The translations under genes were made by a program, and so were the position numbers. Positions 22,812-31,433 of a stretch of 64,000 nt of DNA are shown here, piece by piece. The stretch comes from Kribbella sp. VKM Ac-2568 (lineage in GTDB: Bacteria > Actinomycetota > Actinomycetes > Propionibacteriales > Kribbellaceae). Numbering within the stretch: the stretch's first letter is position 1; each line of letters begins with the position of its first letter. The stretch is taken from positions 62,001 through 126,000 of the forward strand of contig NZ_SLVF01000012.1 in NCBI RefSeq assembly GCF_004345365.1, in the 5' to 3' direction. The notes beneath the pieces were generated by a model that saw only the letters and a list, made by a program, of their open reading frames with translations, made no database searches and was not told the origin of the DNA.

Positions 22812-24401
22812 GTGAGTACATCCGACGAGTTCCACGTCTACGACACGACTCTGCGCGACGGTGCGCAGCAGGAGGGTCTGGCGCTGTCCGTGGCCGACAA
22901 GATCGCCATCGCGCAGCACCTGGACGACTTGGGCGTCGGCTTCATCGAGGGCGGCTGGCCGGGGGCGGTGCCGAAGGACACCGAGTTCTTCGCGCGGGCG
23001 CGGACCGAGCTGCACCTGCGGCACGCGACCTTCGCGGCCTTCGGTGCGACCCGCAAGCCCGAGACGACGGCCGCCGACGACCAGCAGGTGGCCGCGCTGC
23101 GCGACTCCGGCGCCGCAGTCGTCACATTGGTTGCCAAGAGCCACGACGCGCACGTCGAACGGGCCTTGCGCACCACGCTCGACGAGAACCTGAAGATGGT
23201 TGCCGACACCGTCCAGCACCTGCGCGAGCACGGGCAGCGGGTCTTCCTCGACACCGAGCACTTCTTCGACGGCTACCGGGCCAACCGCGCTTATGCCCTG
23301 GAGGTAGTACGTGTCGCCGCGGAGGCGGGCGCCGATGTCGTGGCGCTCTGCGACACCAACGGCGGCACCCTGCCGAGGGAGCTACAGGAGATCGTCCGCG
23401 ACGTCCTCGAGACGACCGGCGCCCGGCTCGGCATCCACGCCCACAACGACGGCGGCTGTGCGGTGGCGAACTCCATCGCCGCTGTCGAGGCCGGCTGCAC
23501 GCACGTCCAGGGCACCATCAACGGGTACGGCGAACGTACCGGGAACGCGGATCTGCTCGCGGTGGTCGCCAACCTCGAGCTCAAGCGCGGGATGGAGCTC
23601 CTCCCGCCCGGCAAGCTAGCCGAGTCGTTCCGGATCGCCCACGCGATCGCCGAAGTGACGAACGTGCCGCCGTCGACCCGGCAGCCGTACGTCGGGGTGT
23701 CCGCTTTCGCCCACAAGGCGGGACTGCACGCCAGCGCCATCAAGGTGGATCCCGACCTCTACCAGCACACGGATCCGGCCCTGGTGGGCAACGACATGCG
23801 CATGCTCGTCTCGGAGATGGCCGGCCGGGCGAGCGTCGAGCTGAAGGGCCGCGAGCTCGGCTTCGACCTCGGCAACGATCGCGACCTGGTCAGCCGGGTC
23901 ACCGAGCGGGTCAAGGAGATGGAGTCGCGCGGCTACACCTTCGAGGCCGCGGACGCGTCGTTCGAGCTGCTGCTGACCGAGGAGGTCACCGGCAGCCGGG
24001 CGAGCTTCTTCGACGTCGAGTCGTGGCGTGTGATCACCGAGTCCCGCGCCGACGGCGAGGCGGTGTCGGAGTCCACGGTGAAGCTGGTCGCGGGCGGCGA
24101 GCGCGAGATCGTCACGGGCGAGGGCAACGGCCCGGTGAACGCGCTCGACCACGCACTGCGGACCGCGATCGAGCGGGCCTACCCGGTGGTGAACAAGTTC
24201 GAGCTGGTCGACTACAAGGTCCGGATCCTCGATCAGGGGCACGGCACGGACGCGGTAATCAGAGTTCTCATCGAGACTGCCGACGGCGAAGGATCCTGGT
24301 TCACCGTCGGGGTCGGCCACAACATCGTCGAAGCCTCGTGGGAGGCACTGGTCGACGGATTCACCTACGGTCTGCTCCGCCACAAGGAGGTCGCCCGATG
24401 A
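22812..24401 (+). CDS. cimA: Citramalate synthase
   Basis: Condenses pyruvate and acetyl-CoA to (R)-citramalate, the threonine-independent entry to isoleucine. The 529-aa protein has a HMGL-like TIM barrel (YDTTLRDGAQQEGLALSV, GFIEGGWPG, metal histidines in GIHAHNDGGCAVANS) and the C-terminal regulatory LeuA dimer domain from about residue 395. The signature AFAHKAGLHASAI is present. The CimA assignment over 2-isopropylmalate synthase rests on length and the EGGWPGAVPKD-type active-site segment. GTG 22812 follows GGAAGG. Its stop overlaps the next gene by ATGA. Confidence 0.92.
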   Translation: MSTSDEFHVYDTTLRDGAQQEGLALSVADKIAIAQHLDDLGVGFIEGGWPGAVPKDTEFFARARTELHLRHATFAAFGATRKPETTAADDQQVAALRDSGAAVVTLVAKSHDAHVERALRTTLDENLKMVADTVQHLREHGQRVFLDTEHFFDGYRANRAYALEVVRVAAEAGADVVALCDTNGGTLPRELQEIVRDVLETTGARLGIHAHNDGGCAVANSIAAVEAGCTHVQGTINGYGERTGNADLLAVVANLELKRGMELLPPGKLAESFRIAHAIAEVTNVPPSTRQPYVGVSAFAHKAGLHASAIKVDPDLYQHTDPALVGNDMRMLVSEMAGRASVELKGRELGFDLGNDRDLVSRVTERVKEMESRGYTFEAADASFELLLTEEVTGSRASFFDVESWRVITESRADGEAVSESTVKLVAGGEREIVTGEGNGPVNALDHALRTAIERAYPVVNKFELVDYKVRILDQGHGTDAVIRVLIETADGEGSWFTVGVGHNIVEASWEALVDGFTYGLLRHKEVAR

Positions 24402-24679
24402 CCGCACTGGCAACCCTCGCACCCCGTACCGCGGACGCCGCGCCCGCGTACGTCGTACCGGAGCGGGTGGTCACTGTCTTCACCGCGCAGGTGGTCGAGA
24501 CCCGCGGACTGCTGGCCCGGATCGCGGTCCAGCTGAACCCGTACGACGTGCGCGAACTGAAGCTGTGCCTGCAGACGTGCACGCTCCGGGTCGTCGTCGA
24601 GGGCGCGGGCTTCGACGCCGGCCGCGTCGCCGCCCGCCTCGACAAGATCGTCGGCGTCCTCGAGGTCAGCTACAGCTGA
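24398..24679 (+). CDS. Small ACT-like protein coupled to cimA
   Basis: 93 aa; no confident family. After a 20-residue Ala-rich lead, the sequence VVTVFTAQVVETRGLLARIAVQL ... LKLCLQTCTLRVVVEGAGF ... RVAARLDKIVGVLEVSY has the beta-alpha-beta-beta-alpha-beta rhythm of ACT domains such as IlvN. Its ATG overlaps the cimA stop (ATGA), so the two are made together. A regulatory subunit for the citramalate synthase is an inference. The last 10 bp overlap the convergent glycosidase gene. Confidence 0.75.
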   Translation: MTALATLAPRTADAAPAYVVPERVVTVFTAQVVETRGLLARIAVQLNPYDVRELKLCLQTCTLRVVVEGAGFDAGRVAARLDKIVGVLEVSYS

Positions 24680-25944
24680 GCCCGCTCAAGGTCTAGCGCC
24701 AGGGCAGCAGTCCAGCTGAAGTCGCGAGCGCCCCGAGCCTCACCCGTGTACGGATCCACGTATTCGGCGAAGTCGGTCGCGGCAGCCAACTCCAGTACGT
24801 CGGTGCGCAGCGCGTCGGCGAGTTCCGCCTGGCCGAGGCCGACCAGGCCGCGGTGGATCAGCCAGGCGGTGTTGAACCAACTCGGCCCACGCCAGTACCG
24901 CCCGGGTTCGAACGCGGGACCTGTCAGGTCGTAGCTCGGCACCATCCGCACCTCGCCGAGCCGGAACCGCGGGCCGCGTGCGGTGGTCAGTAGTTCCGTT
25001 GCCACCGGCAACCCGTCGACCAGCAATGGGATCAGGCCCGCGATGGTGTCGGCGGCAACCAGGTCGCCGCCGGCCAGGTCCCGCGACCGGAAGATGCCGT
25101 CGGCAAACAGTTCCTTGACCAGGGCAGCGGTGAGCTCGGCGGCCGCCTGGAGATGCGGAGCCGGGTCAAGCGAAAGGGCCTTGGCGACCGACACCAGCGC
25201 GTGCTCGGAGGCGATCAGCAGGGCGTTGAAGCACGGGTCTTCCAGCGCGAAGGCGAACGGCGTCGCCGCATCGTCGTATCCGTGGTCCCGGTAGGTTGCC
25301 GCGAGTTGCACGTAGCGCCCGTAGTCCAGGTCGGTCGGGCGGTCGTCGTCCTTCGCGTGGTCGGTGTCGCGTCGGGTGAACGACCCGGCCGGGGCCGGCT
25401 CGACCCTCGCCAGGGCACCGTCCCAGGCCGGGCTGTTGTCCATGCCGGACTCCCAGGGATGCACGATCGCGACCAGCCCGCGGCCGCCGACGTCCCGGTG
25501 CTCGCGGAGATAGGCATGCCAGGCAACGAGCTTCGGGTATGCCCCGGCCAGGAAGTTCCGGCGTACGGACTCCTGCTCGTCGGCCTGGTGGGTGAGCCAG
25601 ACAGCGAGCGCGTGCACCGGTGGCTGCACGATCCCGGACGTCTCGACGCCGCTGGGCGTGCTCGCCTGCCAGAAGTCGGGGCCTGGGAAGTAGGCGTCGC
25701 GGGGGACCGAGGGGGAGAAGTTGATGTGCGGGATCCGGCCGTCGGCCCACTGCGACTCGAACAGCGACTCCAGCTCGACCTGCGCCCGCTGCGGTGACAG
25801 GTGACGCAGGCCGATCGCGATGAACGCGGAGTCCCAGCTCCACTGGTGCGGGTACAGCGAGTGCGACGGCACTGTCGAGCGCCCGGTCCAGTTGCCGAAC
25901 AGAACCCGGGCCGCGGCCGAAGGATCGGCCTCTTCGATCGTCAT
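24670..25944 (-). CDS. GH63-like glycosidase (glucosylglycerate/mannosylglycerate hydrolase type)
   Basis: 424-aa (alpha/alpha)6-barrel hydrolase, no signal peptide. HQWSWDSAFIAIGL near the N-terminus, HPWESGMDNSPAWD in the middle and RYWRGPSWFNTAWLIHRGL toward the end match the compact bacterial GH63 enzymes that hydrolyse glucosylglycerate or mannosylglycerate. Trehalase or amylo-glucosidase activity are alternatives. The start lacks a clear ribosome site, so the first codons are uncertain. It follows the epoxide hydrolase gene by 15 bp on the same strand and may be co-transcribed with it. Confidence 0.8.
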   Translation of the reverse strand: MTIEEADPSAAARVLFGNWTGRSTVPSHSLYPHQWSWDSAFIAIGLRHLSPQRAQVELESLFESQWADGRIPHINFSPSVPRDAYFPGPDFWQASTPSGVETSGIVQPPVHALAVWLTHQADEQESVRRNFLAGAYPKLVAWHAYLREHRDVGGRGLVAIVHPWESGMDNSPAWDGALARVEPAPAGSFTRRDTDHAKDDDRPTDLDYGRYVQLAATYRDHGYDDAATPFAFALEDPCFNALLIASEHALVSVAKALSLDPAPHLQAAAELTAALVKELFADGIFRSRDLAGGDLVAADTIAGLIPLLVDGLPVATELLTTARGPRFRLGEVRMVPSYDLTGPAFEPGRYWRGPSWFNTAWLIHRGLVGLGQAELADALRTDVLELAAATDFAEYVDPYTGEARGARDFSWTAALALDLERAQL

Positions 25945-25959
25945 GTGGGCAACTGTGCT

Positions 25960-27045
25960 CTAGCTCTGCAGCAGTTGGAAGAACCTCGTCACGTCGGCGG
26001 CGAACAGGTCGGGGACCTCGAGGGCGGCGAAATGACCGCCGTGCTCGAACTCGGTCCACTGTGCCACCTGGTACGAGTGCTCGACGTGCGGCCGGATCGC
26101 CAGGGTGATGTCGTGCGGCAGCACCGCCACTGCGAGAGGTGCCGCGCAGACCGGAGGTGTGGTCACGGCCGACTCCTTGGTCAGCCGGGCGGACGACCCC
26201 GCTGTACCGGTCAGCCAGTAGAGCGTGACGTTGGTGAGCAGGTGGTCGATCGGGATCTCCGAGGCCGGGTCGGTCCACTCGGTGAACTTCTCCGCGATCC
26301 AGGCCAACTGGCCGATGGGGGAGTCGGTCAGCGCGTACGAGATGGTCTGCGGCCGGGTCGCCTGTAACGCCTGGTACGCCGGGCGGTTCGCCATCATCGC
26401 CTTGATCCGGTCGACCCGCCGGGTGTCCTCCTCGTCGAGGTCGAACTCGACCCCCTTCGGCGGAGGCAGCGGCAGGTAGGTGACGTGGACGCCGACCACT
26501 TGGTCCGGGGCGACGTCCGCCAGCGCCCGGGCGATCCCCGATCCAAAGTCGCCACCCTGAGCGCCGTACCGGTCGTAGCCGAGGCGGTTCATCAGTTCGG
26601 CCCAGGCCCGGGCGACGCGGTGGATGTCCCAGCCCTGTTCGTGTGTCTGGCCGGAGAACCCGAAGCCGGGGATCGACGGGATGACCAGGTGGAAGTTCTC
26701 CGCGAGCGGCCGGATCACGCCGATGAACTCGAGGAACGAGCCCGGCCAGCCGTGCGTGAGGATCAGCGGCAGCGCCTCGGGGTTGGCCGAGCGGACGTGC
26801 ACGAAGTGGATCCGCTGCCCGTCGATCTCGGTCGTGTACTGCGGCAGTTCGTTCAGCCGGGCTTCTTGCTTGCGCCAGTCGTACGCCGTGCGCCAGTGCT
26901 CGGCGAGTTCCTTCATCCGCGCGAGCGGGATGCCGTAGTCCCAGCCGGCGTCGGGGAGCTCGTCGGGCCACCGGGTCTTCGCCAGACGGTCGGCCAGGTC
27001 GTCGAGGTCGGCCTGCGGGATGTCGATGGTGAACGGCTCGATCAT
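25960..27045 (-). CDS. Epoxide hydrolase (alpha/beta-hydrolase with EHN domain)
   Basis: 361-aa enzyme that opens epoxides through an Asp-alkyl intermediate. The N-terminal EHN domain (IEPFTIDIPQADLDDLADRL) comes first, then the oxyanion motif THGWPGSFLEF, the nucleophile Asp in GAQGGDFGSGIARAL, and the catalytic His in HGGHFAALEVP. ATG 27045 is set by AAAGGAG five bases upstream; nine extra in-frame codons upstream lie inside the operator. A 46-bp palindromic region overlaps the promoter, so repression by a regulator encoded elsewhere is likely. Confidence 0.9.
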   Translation of the reverse strand: MIEPFTIDIPQADLDDLADRLAKTRWPDELPDAGWDYGIPLARMKELAEHWRTAYDWRKQEARLNELPQYTTEIDGQRIHFVHVRSANPEALPLILTHGWPGSFLEFIGVIRPLAENFHLVIPSIPGFGFSGQTHEQGWDIHRVARAWAELMNRLGYDRYGAQGGDFGSGIARALADVAPDQVVGVHVTYLPLPPPKGVEFDLDEEDTRRVDRIKAMMANRPAYQALQATRPQTISYALTDSPIGQLAWIAEKFTEWTDPASEIPIDHLLTNVTLYWLTGTAGSSARLTKESAVTTPPVCAAPLAVAVLPHDITLAIRPHVEHSYQVAQWTEFEHGGHFAALEVPDLFAADVTRFFQLLQS

Positions 27046-27057
27046 GATCGTCTCCTT

Positions 27058-27103
27058 TGTTGGTGCGACCAACGATAACTCATAATCGTTGGTCGCACCA
27101 ACA
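27058..27103. promoter_or_regulatory. Large palindromic operator before the epoxide hydrolase gene
   Basis: Perfect 19-bp arms (TGTTGGTGCGACCAACGAT and its complement) separated by 8 bp. Each arm is itself a dyad, GTTGGT-N3-ACCAAC, giving two operator-like sites. The AT-rich centre (AACTCATA) could carry the -10. This is the form expected for a TetR or MarR repressor; no such gene is adjacent. Confidence 0.75.
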
Positions 27104-27141
27104 GAATTTCAGGAGATCAGTCCCAGATGAACGTCAGGAGA

Positions 27142-28197
27142 TCACTCCCAGCTGAGGCTGCCGCCGGACTGGTACTCGATCACGCGGGTCTCGAAGAAGT
27201 TCTTCTCCTTCTTCAGGTCCATCACCTCGGACATCCAGCCGAAGGGGTTGCGGGTCTCGCCGAAGATCGGGGCGAGGCCGATCTGCTCCGCCCGGCGGTC
27301 GGTGATGAAGTGCATGTACTGCTGGCACAGGTCGGCGGTCAGGCCGAGCATGCCGTTCGGCATCGTCGCGCGGCCGTAGGCGACCTCCAGCTCACACGCC
27401 TCGGTGAGCATCTGCCGCACCTCGGCCTGGAACTGCGCGGTCCACAGGTGTGGGTTCTCCTGCTTGATCTGGTTGATGCAGTCGATGCCGAAGTTCAGGT
27501 GGATCGACTCGTCGCGCAGGATGTACTGGTACTGCTCGGCGATTCCGACCATCTTGTTGCGCCGGCCGAGCGACAGGATCTGCGCGAAGCCGGTGTAGAA
27601 CCACATCCCCTCGAACACCACGTAGAAGGCGATCAGGTCGCGCAGGAAGTCCGTGTCCGACTCCGGAGTGCCGGTCCTGAACTCGGGATCCTCCAGGTGC
27701 TGGGTGTACTTCAGCGCCCAGGCGTCCTTGTCCGCGATCGACGGCACCTCGCGGTACATGTTGAAGAGTTCGCCCTCGTCCAGGCCGAGCGAAGTGCAGA
27801 TGTACTGGAAGGTGTGCGTGTGCACGGCCTCCTCGAACGCCTGGCGGAGCAGGTACTGCCGGCACTCGGGGTTGGTGAGTTGCCGGTAGACCGCGAGCAC
27901 GATGTTGTTCGCGACCAGGGACTCGGCGGTGGCGAAGAAGCCGAGGTTCCGCTTCAGCATCAGCCGCTCGTCCTCGGTCAGCCCGTCCCGGGACTTCCAG
28001 AGGGAGATGTCGGCCTGCATCGACACCTCGGTCGGCATCCAGTGGTTGTTGCAGCCGGCCAGGTACTTGTCCCAGGCCCACTGGTACTTCAGCGGGAGCA
28101 ACTGGTTCACGTCCGCGCGGGCGTTGATCATCGCCTTGTCGGCGACCTCGACCCGCGATGCTCCGATGGCGATCTCGCCCAGTCCGGTGGTTGTCAC
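27142..28197 (-). CDS. nrdB: Ribonucleotide reductase beta subunit, class Ic type
   Basis: Small R2 subunit that generates the oxidant for ribonucleotide reduction. In the 351-aa protein the metal-ligand pattern is complete: ATAES (E92), EEAVHTHTF (E123, H126), FEGMWFY and DESIHLNFG. Two positions differ from class Ia: the ligand equal to E. coli D84 is Glu92, and the radical Tyr122 position is Phe130. Both are hallmarks of class Ic enzymes such as Chlamydia R2, which use an Mn/Fe cofactor. The GTG start overlaps the nrdA stop (GTGA). Co-transcribed with nrdA under a B12 riboswitch. Confidence 0.94.
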   Translation of the reverse strand: MTTTGLGEIAIGASRVEVADKAMINARADVNQLLPLKYQWAWDKYLAGCNNHWMPTEVSMQADISLWKSRDGLTEDERLMLKRNLGFFATAESLVANNIVLAVYRQLTNPECRQYLLRQAFEEAVHTHTFQYICTSLGLDEGELFNMYREVPSIADKDAWALKYTQHLEDPEFRTGTPESDTDFLRDLIAFYVVFEGMWFYTGFAQILSLGRRNKMVGIAEQYQYILRDESIHLNFGIDCINQIKQENPHLWTAQFQAEVRQMLTEACELEVAYGRATMPNGMLGLTADLCQQYMHFITDRRAEQIGLAPIFGETRNPFGWMSEVMDLKKEKNFFETRVIEYQSGGSLSWE

Positions 28198-31064
28198 TGG
28201 CAGGCCTCGCAGTCAGGGTCGTCGATCGAGCAGACAGCACCGGTGGGTTCTGGCAAGGCTGCCGGCAGGGCTACTGGCGCGGTAGGTTCTGGTAGGGCTA
28301 CTGGAACGGCGTTGAGACGGCCGTCGGTTCCTTGCAGCGTGGACTTCTCCACGTGGGTCGCTGACTGGGAACGCAGGTAATAAGTCGTCTTGAGGCCAAA
28401 CCGCCAAGCCGACCGGTAGAGCTCGTCGAGCGCCTTGCCGGAGGGTGCGGACATGTACAGGTTGAGTGACTGGGCCTGGTCGAGCCACTTCTGCCGACGC
28501 GACGCCGCCTTCACCAGCCACAGCGGATCCAGCTCGAACGCGGTCGCGTAGAGCTCCCGCAGGTCGGCCGGCACCCGGTCGATCTGGGACAGGATCCCGT
28601 CGTGGTACTTGAGGTCCGACACCATCACCTGGTCCCACAGGCCGCGTGCCTTGAGGTCGGCGACGAGGTACGGATTGGCGACGGTGAACTCACCGGACAT
28701 GTTCGACTTCACGAACAGGTTCCGGTAGATCGGCTCGATCGACTGGCTGACCCCGCAGATGTTGGAGATCGTCGCGGTCGGCGCGATCGCCAGCACGTTG
28801 GAGTTCCGCATCCCGTCGCGCTGCACCTTGGCCCGCAGGGCGTCCCAGTCGAGCGTTTGGCCGGTGTCGACGATGAGGTCGCCGTTGCGCGCCTCGCGGA
28901 GCAGCTCGAGCGAGTCGATCGGCAGGATGCCCAGGCTCCACAGCGATCCGTCGAACGTCTGGTAGCTGCCGCGCTCGGCGGCCAGGTCGCTCGACGCCTC
29001 GATCGCGTGGTAGCTGATCTGCTCCATCGAGCTGTCGGCGAAGGAGACGGCCGAGTCGGAGGAGTAGGGAATGCGCAGCGCGAAGAGCGCGTCGGCGAAT
29101 CCCATCAGGCCGAGGCCGACCGGGCGGTGCCGCTGGTTCGCGCGCTCGGACTCCGGCGTGGTGTAGAAGTTCACGTCGATCACGTCGTCGAGCATCCGGA
29201 CGGCCGTCTTCACGGTGTCGCGGAGCAGGTCGGCATCCAGGCCGGTGGCGCTGAGGTGGGCGACCAGATTGACCGAGCCCAGGTTGCAGACCGCGGTCTC
29301 GTCGACGGTGGTGTTCAGGGTGATCTCGGTGCACAGGTTCGACGAGTGCACCACGCCGTCGTGCTGCTGCGGCGAACGCAGGTTGCACGCGTCCTTGAAG
29401 GTGATCCACGGGTGGCCGGTCTCGAAGAGCACGGTCAGCATCCGGCGCCACAGGTCGACGGCCTTGATCCGGCGGAACACCCGGATCTCACCGCGGTCGG
29501 CGGCCCGCTCGTAGTTCTCGTACGCCGTGGCGAAGGCGGCGCCGTACAGGTCGTGCAGGTCCGGGGCCTCGTCGGGGGAGAACAAGGTCCAGTCGCCGCC
29601 GGCCTCGACCCGCTGCAGGAACAGGTCGGGCACCCAGTTCGCGGTGTTCATGTCGTGCGTCCGCCGGCGCTCGTCACCGGTGTTCTTGCGCAGGTCGAGG
29701 AACTCCTCGATGTCCAGGTGCCAGGTCTCGAGGTACGCGCAGACCGCGCCCTTGCGCCTACCCCCCTGATTCACCGCGACGGCGGTGTCGTTGGCGATCT
29801 TCAGGAATGGCACGACGCCCTGGGACTCGCCGTTGGTACCGCGGATCTTCGCCCCGATACCGCGGATCGGGGTCCAGTCGTTGCCGAGCCCGCCGGAGTA
29901 CTTCGCGAGTAGCGCGTTGTTGCGGATGCCGGTGAAGATGCCGGCCAGGTCGTCCTCGACGGTGGTGAGGAAGCACGACGACAGTTGCGGCCGGGTGCTG
30001 CCGGAGTTGAACAGCGTCGGCGTGGACGACATGAACCGGAACGAGCTGAGCAGCTCGTAGAACTCGATCGCGCGGTCCTCGCGGTTCTCCTCCTTCAGCG
30101 CGATCCCCATCGCGACGCGGAGGAAGAAGGCCTGGGGGAGCTCGAAGCGGACCTTGTCGATGTGCAGCAGGTAGCGGTCGTACAGCGTCTGCAGCCCGAG
30201 GAACGCGAAGTTCAGATCGCGCTCCGGCTTGATGGCCGCCGCGAGCTTGGCGAGGTCGAACGTGGCGAGCTCAGGGTCGAGCAGCCCGGCCTCGATCCCG
30301 GTTTCGATGTACTTCGGGAAGTAGTCGACGTACGCCGAGGCCATGTCCGCCTGGCTCGCCTGGCGCGGCTCACCGTGCACCCGGCCTAGCGCTTCGCGGC
30401 GGATCTGGTCCAGCAGCAACCTGCTGGCAGCGAAGCTGTACTCCGGTTCGGTCTCGACATACGCGCGGGCGGCCATCACCAGGGCGAGCTCGACCTCGTG
30501 CTGTGCGATGCCGTCGTAGCAGGAGCCGAGGGTCTCGTTCAGGATCAGGTCGGCATCGACCGAGTCGAGTCCCGCGGCTGCCTCGGCAACGATGAGGCGC
30601 AGGCGTTCCACGTCGAGGGGAGCGGTGCTGCCGTCGGCAGCGCGGACGGTGATGGCCGGCGGTTGCGTGCTGAGCTCGGCCGCGTTCTCCGGGGTGCGTG
30701 CCTTGCTGCGCTCCTCGCGGTAGAGGACGTAGGCCCGGGCGACCTGGTGCTCGCCGGCGCGCATCAGCGCCAGCTCGACCTGGTCCTGGATGTCCTCGAC
30801 CTGCACACTGCGCCGGGCATCACCGCGGCTGGTGAGTGCGGCGACCGCTCTTGCGGTGAGGTCGGCGACGAGGTCCCTGACCCGATGGCTGCTCCCAGCC
30901 TCGGCGCCCTCGACGGCCAGGAAGGCCTTGCTGAGAGCCACCGAGATCTTGGTCGGGTCGAAGGCGGTGGTGCTGCCGTCGCGTCGTACGACGGTGTGTT
31001 GAATCGGCGCCGGCTGCCCGGGGGTCTGCCCGGTTGTCGGCTGAGCTGACGAAACGATGGTCAC
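28194..31064 (-). CDS. nrdA: Ribonucleoside-diphosphate reductase alpha subunit with two ATP-cone domains
   Basis: Catalytic R1 subunit, 956 aa. Two N-terminal ATP-cones in tandem (about residues 22-125 and 135-225) are followed by the catalytic barrel. SCFLTTVEDDLAGIF, NLCTEITLNTT with the active-site cysteine, and CNLGSVNLVAHL are visible, and a Cys-rich end (CSIDDPDCEACQ) serves thioredoxin-type re-reduction. GTG 31064 is preferred because GGAGAG lies seven bases upstream; a GTG at 31079 extends the frame without one. Two ATP-cones would give dATP feedback and resemble the class Ic partner in Chlamydia. Confidence 0.95.
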   Translation of the reverse strand: MTIVSSAQPTTGQTPGQPAPIQHTVVRRDGSTTAFDPTKISVALSKAFLAVEGAEAGSSHRVRDLVADLTARAVAALTSRGDARRSVQVEDIQDQVELALMRAGEHQVARAYVLYREERSKARTPENAAELSTQPPAITVRAADGSTAPLDVERLRLIVAEAAAGLDSVDADLILNETLGSCYDGIAQHEVELALVMAARAYVETEPEYSFAASRLLLDQIRREALGRVHGEPRQASQADMASAYVDYFPKYIETGIEAGLLDPELATFDLAKLAAAIKPERDLNFAFLGLQTLYDRYLLHIDKVRFELPQAFFLRVAMGIALKEENREDRAIEFYELLSSFRFMSSTPTLFNSGSTRPQLSSCFLTTVEDDLAGIFTGIRNNALLAKYSGGLGNDWTPIRGIGAKIRGTNGESQGVVPFLKIANDTAVAVNQGGRRKGAVCAYLETWHLDIEEFLDLRKNTGDERRRTHDMNTANWVPDLFLQRVEAGGDWTLFSPDEAPDLHDLYGAAFATAYENYERAADRGEIRVFRRIKAVDLWRRMLTVLFETGHPWITFKDACNLRSPQQHDGVVHSSNLCTEITLNTTVDETAVCNLGSVNLVAHLSATGLDADLLRDTVKTAVRMLDDVIDVNFYTTPESERANQRHRPVGLGLMGFADALFALRIPYSSDSAVSFADSSMEQISYHAIEASSDLAAERGSYQTFDGSLWSLGILPIDSLELLREARNGDLIVDTGQTLDWDALRAKVQRDGMRNSNVLAIAPTATISNICGVSQSIEPIYRNLFVKSNMSGEFTVANPYLVADLKARGLWDQVMVSDLKYHDGILSQIDRVPADLRELYATAFELDPLWLVKAASRRQKWLDQAQSLNLYMSAPSGKALDELYRSAWRFGLKTTYYLRSQSATHVEKSTLQGTDGRLNAVPVALPEPTAPVALPAALPEPTGAVCSIDDPDCEACQ

Positions 31065-31251
31065 AAGCACTCTCTCCACGCGAGTCTCTGACGACCGAAA
31101 CCGCGAACGAGCGCACGACGAAACGCCCAGCCCACCCGCCGCACCACACCCCGGCCATCCACCCGGTCCGTCCGTGCTGACGTTCTGCTGTTCGTCTCGT
31201 CCTGCGGCCCGCCCTCGAGGCCTCGGACAGCGGGTGCCGGCGGCATCCGCA

Positions 31252-31343
31252 CTGGTGACAGGTATTCGGGCTCACGGAGACACGTTCCCCGCTGACCGCT
31301 GCGGGGCAGCTCCGGATTTCCACCGGATTCCCCTACCACCAGT
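31252..31343 (-). ncRNA. Cobalamin riboswitch upstream of nrdAB
   Basis: Read on the minus strand, the B12-box elements occur in order: GGGGAATCCGGTGGAAATCC, GGAGCTGCCCCGCAGCGGTC, then GTGAGCCCGAATACCTGTC. The closing helix is perfect: ACTGGTG (31337-31343) with CACCAGT (31252-31258). About 190 nt separate it from the nrdA start. Streptomyces nrdAB is known to be repressed by B12 through such an element; here that function is inferred from the match. The peripheral helices look compact. Confidence 0.9.
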
Positions 31344-31433
31344 AGAAGAGAGATTAGTTCCTCGACCCCCAGATGTTGTGGCACGACGCGCCGCGTGTCG
31401 CATATCTTGTGGTTCCCGTCGCTGAACTGCGGA

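Noticed and set aside
24670..24679. Overlap between the ACT-like gene and the glycosidase as a sign that one is false
   Set aside because: A 10-bp tail-to-tail overlap is normal; both have independent support (ATGA coupling and family motifs).
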